Assembly (NCBI RefSeq): GCF_018812025.1
Contig: NC_063058.1
Coordinates: 19,242,797 to 19,306,796 of the forward strand
DNA length: 64,000 nt
Source: Megalobrama amblycephala
Taxonomy: Eukaryota; Chordata; Actinopteri; Cypriniformes; Xenocyprididae
Direction of reading: 5' to 3'
A program made the position numbers and the translations under genes. The notes below the pieces were generated by a model, which was not told where the DNA came from, did no database searches, and saw nothing but the letters and a program-made list of their open reading frames with translations. The first letter of the stretch is position 1. The number at the start of each line of letters is the position of its first letter. Shown here piece by piece: positions 37,700 through 49,010 of the stretch.

Positions 37700-37891
37700 A
37701 GTTTTGCGGGAGATTCCTTCAGCTGTGGGAAACATGAAAGAGGCTACCGGTTGGAAGTTACAAGCACCAACCCACGTCGGGACTACTTCCATGGACGGTT
37801 CCGGAACATTCTTCTCACTTCCATAGCCGTGGTGCCCATCCAAAACCACACTGTGGTCAGCCTAGGCACAGCTGAGGGACGCGTCATCCAG
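37700..37891 (+). CDS. met: met exon 3: Sema domain, C-terminal part
   Basis: Acceptor tgttaccag|AGT, donor CAG|GTGAGA. The exon is 192 bp, 64 codons, in phase 0. It encodes SFAGDSFSCGKHERGYRLEV, then FRNILLTSIAVV, then VSLGTAEGRVIQ, the last blades of the Sema propeller. The LGTAEGR motif corresponds to LGTSEGR of human MET. Length equals that of human exon 3. Confidence 0.95.
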
Positions 37892-39703
37892 GTGAGACAT
37901 GTTAGTTTTAGATTTTTTTCCACAATGTATTTTGTGTCAATACTAGTATATGTACATGAACATTGTGTACTCTTTCTCCATGTTTCATCCAACGGGTGAG
38001 GCAAAACATGCACCATCCAGCTGACTTTTGACAGCTAACTTGAACTTGCGCATTTTTGTATCCCTGCCCACGGACAGTCAGATCAGTAGGAAAAAGTGTA
38101 TTGTGGTTGTTGAAGATTTTGGCAAAAGGGAACGCCACAGCCCTTTTCTCTGTTTTATCTAGACATGTAGCAAATATTTCAAAAACATTTCACATTTCAA
38201 CTGCATGGACAGCCGAGTTTTATTAAAAGCCCATCTTGTCAGTGCTGAATTCGCCTTTAAAACTGTTAAAGCTAAACTTTTACATAACGTTTGGATAAGA
38301 AAGTCAACGTTTAGATTGAATTTATGAGTCCAAGTGCTAGAAAAGGTATGACTGGCCTCATTCTGGGCAAAGAAACAGTAAAGCATTTGCAGAATCTAAA
38401 TTTAAAACCGAATATTTTTATCAAAGTCCTGTTGTTGCCAGCACTATTTCCCTGTTTTGTGCATGCAAATAGGCAGGAAATGAGTACGTGACTAGTGAAA
38501 ACCGCTCTGAATGAAGGAAAATGCAGGTGCCAGTGGCAGGTTGGGAAATATGGTATTTTCCTGTTTGCATTTGAGTCACCTTTGACCTCTCAGCAGCACT
38601 GTACCAGCTCTCCAATCTAAAAAGCACACAAAGTGAAACTTTGGCCTATCAATGTTTTCTCAACATGCTCATTGTGCAGGAGTGGCACAGACCCAAATAT
38701 TGAATCTGTCCTGCATGAGCTCCAAAAATGGGACTATTTGCTCACGGAAGTGTTAGATAGAGACTTGTGGTATTTTGTAAATACCTCAAGAAAATGTTTG
38801 AGAAATGAGTGGCGAGAGAAACGGTGACAGCTGCACGGAAGCGTGGCGGAGGAACCGAATGGTACGTTAATAGTAAGCACTAGGCTTCGATGACACGTCC
38901 TCGCATGGCATTTTCTTGGAACGGCTGCAGCTGTCGTCCCCTCTCTCTCTCTCTCTTCCTTTTTTAAATTTTTTCCTCTCAACTTTTTCTCGCCTCTTTT
39001 GTCTGGATGTTGAGGCCTGGTAAGGGGTGAGTGCTAGTCCAGCTGTCTCATTTGAAAAAGAGAGTTTTTTCAAAGACAAAGAGAGTGGGTGAGTGTTTAA
39101 GAGGCCTTGACAATGAGAATGCAAAAAAAGATTGTGAGAGACTGATGAAGTTAAATAAAATATGGAATGCAAGTGAGTAGTGGGTAATTGTGTGAATGAA
39201 AGTTTCAAGAGCCCCACAAGCTTTTTAAAAGGTTTGGAAGAGGGGGGGCTGCAGGGCAGAAACAGTCCCAGTGGCCCTTATTCTGTATGAGGAAGTGCTC
39301 CCACTCTGCCACACTCTCGGTGAGAAAAACTCAACACCTTGCCTTGTGTTTGTGAGCAGGACTTCCCTTACATACACAATGAGCTGTAATTCACACGGTT
39401 ATTAGGGCTCCGCGGTGTGTGTTTTTCCCTAGAGTGTGTAACATTCCTCCTTCAATAACGGGCCCATTTGTAGCCGTTTTCCTCCATGCCCGGGCTTAAT
39501 TAAGCCTGGCTTAGCTTGGGCGCTTCTGGTACTCAAAATCCTTTTATGGCTTATTGCTATTGGAAACTTTCTGGGCCACGTGAAACTCGCCAAGTTTTAC
39601 CTCTGGTTTCTTGTTTTGGAATCATGAATATCAAATTTCCACAGCAGCAACAAACAGAATAATTCTTTTTAAATATTTAAATTTTAAAGTAAATATAATT
39701 TAC

Positions 39704-39776
<73 letters not shown>

Positions 39777-41179
39777 GATTATATTTCAACAACGAATTGG
39801 AGTAAAACATAATTTTATAATTAGATTTAGAAGTTAATGTAAAAACTGCCTTATGTGCAGCTTACATGTTTGCATACAATTTGTTATTGGAGTGTTGATT
39901 ATTATATCTAAAAATAAATAGCGATTGATTTTTAGGCTAATATTTTGGGCTCAGTTGTTAACCTTTAATATATAGTAGCATAATATTTAAGTAAGGGCTC
40001 CCTACATAGTTTATAGCATTAACAGAGATCATTTTTTTTATCCTTAAGAAACTTTTAGTAATAATTTCATTTAATATTTAAAGACAGAGACACAATTTGT
40101 TCAGTAAAAGCAATTTTATGTTTAGTTTTCTTCCCACCTGCTGTACCGAACTGTGACTTCAGAACTGAGGTACTTACTGAACCGTGAGTTTTGTGTACCA
40201 TTGCACCCCTATATAAAATATATATATTAATATTCATTCCTTGTTCCTGTAAATCTGCAAATACGTAGAGCTTGCATGAGCTACATAGTAAAAACCTTTT
40301 GTCAGGGAACCCAATCAATGCACTACATGTGGTAGCACCTAAATGACCTGATTTTATTTATGAAATAAACCAATATTGTGACTGAATTGCCTTGACTACA
40401 TTGCTTTGCTCCAGTGAAAGATCATGCAGTAATGGCTCTTTAAGGTAACAACTGCACATTTTCACTTTTTACAGTCCAATCTGATATGTTACTAAAGATT
40501 AGGCTTTTAAAACAGACCACAAAAGGAGTCACATTAGTGCACTATAGTGAGTGAGATGGAGATATGTCATGCACACCATCCTAAAATCACTAAAACCACA
40601 GTAATGACATACTCTCAACCACCAGATGCCCCATGCTTAAAGCCCAGGGCTATTAATGATGTGATCCACTGATCGCTAATGGAGCACAAGCACTATATAG
40701 ACGTAGGCTGTCTTGGAGGCCTGTAATTGCAATGTAACCATGATAAATGTTAGTCCAGGTGTGTGGATGGAGCCACTGTTCTGACACCTCCCAACATGCC
40801 AGATAGACAGAGGTCTTTACGTCTGCACTTGCCTACGGGGCCTAAGCTTTTGTCTGTTCCCACTCCTTGCCATCAACCACAGTCAACGCAGTTCAATCTG
40901 TCATCTTTTATCCTGAAAGGCAGAGACACCGGTTATTACAGTATCTATAGCAAAGCAGAGGCTGTCCCTTTACAAAGACTGCCTTTACATTGCTCCCTCC
41001 TTTGATTCTTCCTCTTTCCCAAGGAAAGTTCCAGACATGATCTGTAATTTAATGTTTTATAACCTGGTAGGAAAAAATAATAGGGTTTTGCACCAGCTCC
41101 AGCTCATGCGGAATGTTTGGTTTTCAGGAATAAGATATTGTATAATCTCAGAGGTTGTGTTTTGTTTTGTTTTGTTTTG

Positions 41180-41210
<31 letters not shown>

Positions 41211-41857
41211 TTGTTTTGTTTTGTTTTTTAGTTTAGTTTTGTTTTGTTTTTTGGTTTGGTTTTTATTTATTCACCCCAAAATATTTTATTTTATTTTATT
41301 TTATTTTATTTTATTTTATTTTATTTTATTTTATTTTATTTTATTTTATTTTATTTTATTTTATTTTATTTTATTTTATTTTATTTTATTTTATTTTATT
41401 TTATTTTATTTTATTTTATTTTATTTTATTTTATTTTATTTTATTTTATTACAGTAATGGAAATTTTCACATCATTTCTTTGTATGGGGTGCAAAATATC
41501 CTTAATTGTCATAAAAATAAGGTCATACTGCAAAATATCTTAATGGTCCTTAAACAGAATTCATTTTTATGAAAGAAAAAAGAAATTTAAAGAAAAATTA
41601 GACCAATGTCAAGATGTGACCTTCTATTGACCTGCTCCAGAATATGTCTTCTATAAATAGCTTACACCAGAACCACAAGGTTTAAATCATTTAATAGCAG
41701 CATTTAATCATGTATGTGGAATGTAGTCTTATTCCACTAAACGATAAACATGCTGTTGAGGTCTTTTTGTAAACATTAAGATTCTCTATTAAGGTCCTGC
41801 ATTTACCGCTTAGGCTTTTGATGTGAAAGGACACCCTTTTGCTGGCATCCTCCACAG
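37892..41857 (+). other. met: met intron 3
   Basis: Contains an (AT)n array at about 39709-39771, a partial hAT-like right end (ACCGTGAGTTTTGTGTACCA...CACCCCTA) near 40120-40210, and the pentanucleotide-bearing duplicated segment at 41070-41555. The rest shows nothing I can name. Confidence 0.8.
41070..41555. repeat. Duplicated segment with (TTTTG)n and (TTTTA)n arrays, copy A
   Basis: The core flanks GGGTTTTGCACCAGCTCCAG and TTGGTTTTCAGGAATAAG precede (TTTTG)n at about 41157-41225 and (TTTTA)n at 41284-41450 (over 30 units). The flanks AATATCCTTAATTGTCAT and AGGTCATACTGCAAAATATC follow. The same flanks surround the array in intron 5. Confidence 0.9.
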
Positions 41858-41992
41858 GTGGTGGTTTCCCGCTTTGGCAAGACTGAACCGCATGTGGACT
41901 TCCGCTTGGACACGTTCCCCGTGTCCTCAGAGATGGCCCTGCTGTCTCCACAGCGCCACGACGGCTCCTTATTGTTGGTAACAGGAAACAAG
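41858..41992 (+). CDS. met: met exon 4: end of Sema
   Basis: Acceptor ctccacag|GTG, donor AAG|GTGAAC. The exon is 135 bp, 45 codons, phase 0, the human exon 4 length. It encodes VVVSRFGKTEPHVDF, ..FPVS.., and LLLVTGNK, matching the VVVSRSGPSTPHVNF-type segment of MET. Confidence 0.95.
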
Positions 41993-42222
41993 GTGAACGA
42001 CACAGCCATTCTTAAAATGTCTTAGGGAAACGGGTCAAACATTTTCAGGAAAATCACTAGTGAATAGATACTCATATAGTAAACAGGGTATGACTGCAAC
42101 AGAGAAACAAAGAGACATAAGTAAGTAAAGTCTCCTCTGAAAAATGTTGTAAACACGTTGCTTTGGATAAAATCATCTGCTAAATGAATTAAAATGTGAT
42201 ATCGTTTGTGCATGCCCCTCAG

Positions 42223-42402
42223 GTCTCTAAGGTTCCTCTGATAGGCCCTGGATGTGAACAACTGTGGACTTGTAGCTCTTGTCTCTTGGCCCCAGCCTTC
42301 ATGGGCTGCGGATGGTGCAAGACCACTGATCGCTGCATGAGGGCTCCTCAGTGCTCCCCCTCCCAGTGGATCCAGGACTCCTGCCCCCTCCTCATAACCA
42401 CG
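42223..42402 (+). CDS. met: met exon 5: PSI domain
   Basis: Acceptor gcccctcag|GTC, donor ACG|GTAACC. The exon is 180 bp, 60 codons, phase 0. It encodes the cysteine-rich PSI (plexin-semaphorin-integrin) domain that links Sema to the IPT stalk. The pattern GC-x5-TCSSC-x7-GCGWC-x5-RC-x4-QC-x8-SC gives eight cysteines and the hallmark CGWC. It is two codons longer than I recall for human exon 5. Confidence 0.95.
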
Positions 42403-43726
42403 GTAACCACCCGCCTTGTCACAAACAACATTACCATGGTTTTAAAGCAGCTAATAGCACATTGCTAATAGAATAAGTGCTTTCTAAGTACAGAGAGCAC
42501 ATATGAAACTCTGACCTTCATTGATATTTTCGGGGATAAGCACTGATGCAAGGATTTCAAGGACCTCTGGTCTTCTTTTAAAGAAGTAAATTGATTCTAA
42601 ATATCAGAAGGAATTTGTTTGCCCTTCTGTGCCGCCTCTAAATCCATGCAATGCTGCAGAGCAGCCTGAACAATATTTGTATTTGTGTAAGAGCTCTTTG
42701 CGTATGATAAGTGGTGCTCTGAACACTTAATTATTAACTCTGAGACAAAATGAGGCCTTGTCATCCATGTGTTCAAAGTGACACCATCTGCTTATCAATA
42801 AAGGACATCTCAGAACCAGGACATTCAGAAACCAAATAGAAAACAAAAAAATAACAGGGTTTTGCAACAGCTTCAGCTCATACAGAATGTTTGGTTTTCA
42901 GGAATAAGGTATTGTTTAATCTCACGGTTTGGGGTTTTGTTTTGTTTTTGTTTTGTTTTTGTTTTATATAAAACAGTTGAAATTTTGTTTTATTTTATTT
43001 ATTTTTTTATTTTTTTATTTACCCCAGATTCATAAAACTGTTGTGTTGTTTTGTTTTGTTTTGTTGACCCCAAAATCATAAAATGGTTTAGTTTTGTTTT
43101 TTTTGTGGGTTTTTTTGTTTTGTTTTGTTTTGTTTTGTTTTGTTTTGTTTTGTTTTGTTTTGTTTTGTTTTGTTTTGTTTTGTTTTGTTTTGTTTTGTTT
43201 TGTTTTGTTTTGTTACAAAGAAATTATCCGATTTCCATTACTGTATTTGGGGGCAAATTATCCTTAATTGTCATGAAAAGAAGGTCATACTGCAAAATAT
43301 CTTAATAGACATTCAGAAACTATATAGAAAACAAAAATGTTTTACACACATATTATGAATAAAGTTATCTGGGCATGTTAAACTTGGATACGTGAAGTAT
43401 TTTACCATTGGAAAAACTGACACACTTCACCTTTAATGTTCTTAACCTCAGCTGGTGGCTCAACCTAAAGGGCAATTTTAACACATGAGACTAAAGCACA
43501 AAGGAAGACAGGAAGGTTGTTTTGTTCTCTGTTTTTGTCTCTGTCACCATTTACTGGAAGGACCCCCTACCTTCAGAGTGTCCGTACAGCTAAAACAAAT
43601 TATTGTCAGTGGTTACCAAACTCATGAGCAGAGAAAATGCTTGGCATAAAGACACACAGCTGGAGAGTAGACACTGAAAGAAAAATCCTGTCACAGTTTG
43701 ACCTCACAGCTTCTTTCTTTTTCTAG
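42403..43726 (+). other. met: met intron 5
   Basis: About 40% is the duplicated pentanucleotide segment (copy B). Nothing else is recognised. Confidence 0.85.
42820..43337. repeat. Duplicated segment with (TTTTG)n array, copy B, flanked by direct repeats
   Basis: GGGTTTTGCAACAGCTTCAG, TTGGTTTTCAGGAATAAG, (TTTTG)n at about 43113-43213, then TTATCCTTAATTGTCATG and AGGTCATACTGCAAAATATC. The whole is bracketed by a direct repeat of about 30 bp (GACATTCAGAAACCAAATAG at 42820, GACATTCAGAAACTATATAG at 43309, both continuing AAAACAAAAA). Confidence 0.88.
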
Positions 43727-43887
43727 ATTTCTCCTTCCTCTGCTCCACTCGGAGGCCACACCAATGTGACAATCTGTGGCAAAAATTTTGGTTTTAATAA
43801 GAAAGAACGCTTTGATACCAAGCTAATCAGTGTGGTGGTTGCTGGAACAAAGTGTAAATTGGAGAGGAAAGACAGTAGCAATAATCG
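43727..43887 (+). CDS. met: met exon 6: start of IPT domain 1
   Basis: Acceptor ctttttctag|ATT, donor AATCG|GTAAGT. The exon is 161 bp, 53 codons plus 2 bases, as in human. ISPSSAPLGGHTNVTICGKN is the first strand of an IPT/TIG immunoglobulin-like fold, followed by FGFNKKERFD. It contains an N-glycosylation motif (NVT). Confidence 0.95.
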
Positions 43888-44348
43888 GTAAGTATTTGTG
43901 AGGCTTATTAAAAATACTTTCGCATTGTTAGTTAGTTGTAAATGAATAAACATTGCACTTGAATCCTCACTGTGTAAATACAACTTCAGAAACACACGCT
44001 AGGTCACATTCTCAACATAGTGCTCGTGTTGCAACCCTGCAGAACATTAAATTGGTCTGCAAAAGTGCTCTATTGTGCATCTCGGCCTTCCATGTCAAAC
44101 TATAGTACCATTAAGATACAAAACTCATGAGCTTTTGTGCCCCCGGACATACCACCCTACAGCCTTCCTATTGTGAGAGGAAAGGAGAAATTCCCTCGGA
44201 GAATAGCTCCTGTGTAGTTTCTGCCGAGTAGTAGGGTAATCATTAAATTAGTGTGGACTAATAGCCTGCTTACTCCACTAGTTTACAACCACGTCTTGTT
44301 CACTGTTTTTGTGGCGGGAGATGTTTATGTCTTTGTATTGTATGTCAG

Positions 44349-44451
44349 GTTGGTCTGCGGACTAGATCATGTGAACGCATCCAGCATTGACTCTGTGGTC
44401 AGGGTGCGCAGTGGCAAGGAACAGGCTCAGAAAGACGGTTTCTCATTTGTG
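44349..44451 (+). CDS. met: met exon 7: IPT domain 1 end
   Basis: Acceptor tatgtcag|G, which completes an Arg codon. It then encodes LVCGLDHVNASSIDSVVRVR, SGKEQAQKDGF and SFV, followed by donor GTAAGA. The exon is 103 bp, phase 2 to 0, identical in length to human exon 7. Confidence 0.94.
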
Positions 44452-44868
44452 GTAAGAATCCTCACAAATCACAGTATAAGTACTTCAACACACATTCGAG
44501 TTATGTATTTTTGACTTTATTCCAGTGTTGCGGTTTTCATAGTGCACAAGGACCCAAGGATGTTATTCTATTCTTTTTTCCCCCACTTATTTGGAGGTTA
44601 CATGGTGTCCTAACCAGTGGCAAATACATTTTCTATCTACACTAGAAGCGAAATCTTGCCATAAAGTCACAAAATATAAACCAATTGGCATGTGTGTGTA
44701 ATATGTAATCAGATATGTGGACTTTTGGACCAATGAGATTTAAACCTCATTGGGGCATGATATAACAAAAATAAAAACCGATGCTAATGTCATGAATGTT
44801 ATTATTGTCAAAGACCCTTAATGTGTGATTTAGTTTTATTTTACTAACACAATGTTTTATTTGTCTAG

Positions 44869-45005
44869 AACCCAGTTATCACAGAGATCTTCCCAGAGTT
44901 TGGACCTAAGTCTGGCGGAACAATGCTCACTATCAGGGGTTCGTTCCTGGACAGTGGAAATTTGCAAATGGTTACCATGGGAAACGCTACCTGTGTGCTG
45001 CAGAG
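44869..45005 (+). CDS. met: met exon 8: IPT domain 2
   Basis: Acceptor ttgtctag|AAC, 45 codons plus AG. It encodes NPVITEIFPEFGPKSGGTML, TIRGSFLDSGN and GNATCVLQ, an IPT repeat with the P-x-x-GP-x-x-GGT signature. The exon is 137 bp, the human length. The donor AG|GTTTGC is weak. Confidence 0.93.
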
Positions 45006-45119
45006 GTTTGCATGTTTATAAATATACTAAGAGTCTTAGAATATTTCTTCATTAATTTAGAAACACTTTAACATGTTTTTTTCTTAAATTTTTAGTTTTA
45101 AATTAAATAGATATTTTTA

Positions 45120-45178
<59 letters not shown>

Positions 45179-45266
45179 TTTTATGTATAATCTATATTTA
45201 ATATATTATATTAAATATATATAATATATATATTTAATATATATTTAATATATTTTTATATTTTAA

Positions 45267-45622
45267 GCCAGTTATTTATATATTTTGCTGTAGTGTGTCA
45301 GTAGGAAATATCAGTTCAGATTTCTAAACATTCATTTTGCCATTAATGAGATTTTTGTATGCACAAGAAGTCTGACAACAGCTGAGATCAGATCTCCACA
45401 CTGAGATCTGATCTCACCATCATCAAATCTGTCTGTGATTATGTGAAGAAACAGATGAAACTGAGACAAACTAAATCCAGAAGAACTGTGGCCGTGTCTC
45501 CAAGATGCTTGAAGAAACCGAAATCTCACTGGATTAGTACAATTAATGGCAAAATGAATGTTTAGAAATGTGAACTGATATTTCCTACTGACACACTACA
45601 GCAAAAGATATAAATAACTGGC
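45267..45622. mobile_element. TTAA palindromic element with arms over 80 bp
   Basis: GCCAGTTATTTATATATTTT, GCTGTAGTGTGTCAGTAGGA, AATATCAGTTCAGATTTCTA and AACATTCATTTTGCCATTAA are mirrored almost base for base at 45540-45622. TTAA lies at 45263-45266 and 45623-45626. A small inner palindrome, CTGAGATCAGATCT, sits near the centre. Confidence 0.9.
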
Positions 45623-45626
45623 TTAA

Positions 45627-46487
45627 AGGGTTAGTTCACCCAAAAATGAAAATTATGTCATTAATGACTCACCCTCATGTCGTTCCAAACCCGTAAGACC
45701 TCCGTTCATCTTCAGAACACAGTTTAAGATATTTTAGATTTAGTCCGAGAGCTTTCTGTCCCTCCATTGAAAGTGTATGTACGGTATACTGTCCATGTCC
45801 AGAAAGATAATAAAAACATCATCAAAGTAGTCCATGTGACATCAGTGGGTTAGTTAGAAGTTTTTGAAGCATCGAAAATACATTTTGGTCCAAAAATAAC
45901 AAAAACTACGACTTTATTCAGCATTGTATTCTCTTCCGGGTCTGTGTATATCCACAGTGACGCTGCTTCTTCTTCTACGGCGGTTGGCATCCAGCTTATT
46001 GGTGCATTACCGCCCCCTTCTGCTCCGGTCTGTGACGCTGATGACGTGTTATCTAGTGCGCCCGAGCTTCGTTTACAGTCTGAGGGAGACGCACGCTGTA
46101 TTCAAGCTATTCTACATTGTTTGTATTTTAGTATTGCTATATTTTTTAAAATGGTGCGTAGGTGTGCATGTCGCGGATGTCCTAATCGCGTCACAGTCCG
46201 GAGCAGAAGGGGTGAATAATGCTGAATAAAGTCGTATTTTTTGTTATTTTTTGACCAAAACTAACCCACTGATGTCACATGGACTACTTTGATGATGTTT
46301 TTATTATCTTTCTGGACATGGACAGTCTACCGTACATACACTTTCAATGGAGGGACAGAAAGCTCTCGGACTAAATCTAAAATATCTTAAACTGTGTTCT
46401 GAAGATGAACGGAGGTCTTACGGGTTTGGAACGACATGAGGGTGAGTCATTAATGACATAATTTTCATTTTTGGGTGAACTAACCCT
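45627..46487. mobile_element. TTAA palindromic element (AGGGTTAGTTCACCC family) with a THAP-like start
   Basis: Left AGGGTTAGTTCACCCAAAAA and right TTTTTGGGTGAACTAACCCT. TTAA at 45623-45626 and TTCA (one-base change from TTAA) at 46488-46491. Arms of about 250 bp pair (ACAGAAAGCTCTCGGACTAA near 46356 with its complement near 45744). The unpaired GC-richer core contains a short frame at 46151. Confidence 0.88.
46151..46219 (+). pseudogene. THAP-like N-terminal coding fragment
   Basis: A short frame, MVRRCACRGCPNRVTVRSRR then GE and stop, lies at the edge of the fold-back core. The M-x3-C-x4-C start resembles the first zinc-ligand pair of a THAP finger, like the fragment at 17580-17902. There is no second half (no W or CxxH), so it is a truncated remnant at most. 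Confidence 0.45.
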
Positions 46488-46491
46488 TTCA

Positions 46492-47280
46492 AGGTGGGGT
46501 ATCCATTTTTTACAACTATGCTGTTGGACATTGTTGATATTTGAAATCAACCCAAGCAAACCCACCCCTCTCTTCATTGCTCCGCCTCCAAAAATCACAC
46601 TCCGATCCTAACCACCCAGTCTCGAACCCCGGCCCGTCCTCTTCTGGCATGCGAGGCGAGTGCACTATCGATGACGCTAAACACTGCATTCTCCAGCGGT
46701 TGTCAGTGTGCAGTGGTTTACCTGCAGAACTCTCACTATCTGGCCACTGTTACACACGCAATGCGAGAGTGGGTGTCTGTGTATCACAGCTGACGTGCAA
46801 CAAAATGCTTCGCGGAAAATAAAGTGCAATTGATGAACGAACGACAAGGAAGCACAAAAGTGAACGTACAGTACACAAGAGTAAATACAAATGAGAGTTT
46901 GTTGTTAATCGCCAAAAGCACAGCAGCTCCAGACAATCATGACACTCAAACCCAGTTACTCACATGAAAAGCAGGTTCAAAGCAGTCTCCGCGTCTGTTT
47001 TCAGGCCTTCCCACTTTGTTCTCTCCAGCGCTGGAAAGCTTTTCTAATATTAACGCAGGTCTTAAAGCACTTGCCCAGTCATAAACCTACTTTCCAGTGA
47101 TATTCTTTTGAGCTATTTTGTATTGTCTCATCATTTCTCTTTCTGTGTTTTTTTTTCTTGCTCATTCTCTCTCCTCCACTGTCATATGCCCCCCTAATGC
47201 TGATTGGTTAGATGTTTGTTGTTGGTATCGGCCCGACTAACTTCCAAACAGTATATTTGAAAAAAATGGATACCCCACCT
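46492..47280. mobile_element. TTAA element (AGGTGGGGTATCC type) with tRNA-like interior
   Basis: Left AGGTGGGGTATCCATTTTTT, right AAAAAAATGGATACCCCACCT; TTCA/TTAA on the two sides. On the minus strand, about 46680-46612 holds a B-box-like GGTTCGAGACT within CCGGGGTTCGAGACTGGG, preceded by a plausible anticodon-arm region. Confidence 0.85.
46612..46680 (-). other. tRNA-like / pol III B-box-like segment (possible SINE head)
   Basis: The minus strand reads TAGTGCACTCGCCTCGCATG, CCAGAAGAGGACGGG, then CCGGGGTTCGAGACTGGG. The last resembles a T-arm stem-loop with the pol III B box GGTTCGANNC. The A box is poor and the acceptor stem does not close, so it is not called a functional tRNA. Confidence 0.4.
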
Positions 47281-47284
47281 TTAA

Positions 47285-48253
47285 AGGTGCCCTAGATTCA
47301 AAAATTGAATTTACCTTGGCATAGTTGAATAACAAGAGTTGCAGTACATGGAAATGACATACAGTGAGTCTCAAACTCCATTGTTTCCTCCTTCCTTGTG
47401 TAAATCTCATTTGTTTAAAAGACCTCCGAAAAACAGGCGAATCTCAACATAACACCAACTGTTATGTAACAGTCGGGATCATTAATATGTATGACCCCAA
47501 TATTTGCATATGCCAGCTCATGATCAAGGCATTACACAAGGGCAGCCAGTATTAACGTCTGGATCTGTGCACAGCTGAATCATCAGACTAGGTAAGCAAG
47601 CAAGAACAATAGCGAAAAATGGCAGATGGAGCAATAATAACTGACATGATCCATGATAACATGATATTTTTAGTGATATTTGTAAATTGTCTTTCTAAAT
47701 GTTTCGTTAGCATTTGGTTGCTAATGTACTGTTAAATGTGGTTAAAGTTACCATCGTTTCTTACTATATTCACGGAGACGAGAGCCATCGCTATTTTCAT
47801 TTTTAAACACTTGCAGTCTGTATAATTCATAAACACAACTTCATTCTTTATAAATCTCTCCAACAGTGTGTAATGTTAGCTTTAGCCATGGAGCATAGCC
47901 TCAAACTCAGAATCAAATGTAAACATCCAAATAAATACTATACTTACATGATCTGACGCATACATGCAGCATGCATGACGAACATCTTGTAAAGATTCAT
48001 TTGAGGGTTATATTTGTTGTGTGAACTTTGTAAATGCGCTGTAATATAGTTGAGAGCTCGGGGGCAGGGAGCGCGTGATTTAAAGGAGCCGCAGCATGAA
48101 TCGGTGCATAGTTAATGATGCCCCAAAAAGGCAGTTAAAAAAATTAATTAAAAAAAAATCTATGGGGTATTTTGAGCTGAAACTTCACAGACACATTCAG
48201 GGGACACCTTTAGACTTATATTACATCTTGTAAAAACTGGTTCTAGGGCACCT
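47285..48253 (+). mobile_element. TTAA-flanked AGGTGCC element, copy 3
   Basis: Ends AGGTGCCCTAGATTCA and GGTTCTAGGGCACCT. TTAA at 47281-47284 (shared with the previous element) and 48254-48257. It is colinear with 27726-28668. Confidence 0.9.
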
Positions 48254-48309
48254 TTAAAACCTTTTTGGGGGGTGAAAATACTGACGAGCCTAAGACTTTT
48301 GCACAGTAC

Positions 48310-48475
<166 letters not shown>

Positions 48476-48736
48476 GCATCCCATTTATCATTTATTTAAA
48501 CTTCTTCATCCATTTGCAAACAGATTTTATTTTTAAACTTTAAAAAAAAAATTATATGTAATGTATATAATTTTGTCTATTCAAGTTTCTTCAGACTTTC
48601 AGGAGTTTTTAAATTAATTTTAATAAATATTTTTTTGAAAATAATGTCTTTTTGTTCACAAGCAAAACGCCACTATTATGTATACATTAGGTGTCTGTTT
48701 AAAACATTTTGTCTGTGTGTGTTTGCCTTTCTGCAG

Positions 48737-48901
48737 TATTTCAGCCACAATGTTGACTTGTCGGACACCACCTCAGCCATCACCGTCCCAACGCAAGGTA
48801 CAGCTGCACATTGATGGAGTAATTCGTGAAGCTCCTGTCAGCTACACCTACAACAAGGACCCACACATCTCCAGCGTCCAGCCCAAGAATTCCTTCATCA
48901 G
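48737..48901 (+). CDS. met: met exon 9: IPT 2 end / IPT 3 start
   Basis: Acceptor tttctgcag|T completes a Ser codon; 54 codons plus AG follow, and the donor is AG|GTCAGC. It encodes ISATMLTCRTPPQPSPSQRK, VQLHIDGV, APVSYTYNKDPHI and VQPKNSFI. YTYNKDPHI corresponds to the FSYREDPIV turn of human MET. The exon is 165 bp. Confidence 0.94.
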
Positions 48902-49010
48902 GTCAGCCCCGCAGCCAACATTTAGCTGCTTGAAGTTGGGGTTCAACTGGAAGAGTGCCTAAATGTGCATTTAACAACAAGGTTTTTCTGTTTTGTACGT
49001 GTGTCCACAG

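Noticed and set aside
41155..43358. FVLFC and FILFY repeat open frames
   Set aside because: They are translations of (TTTTG)n and (TTTTA)n arrays.
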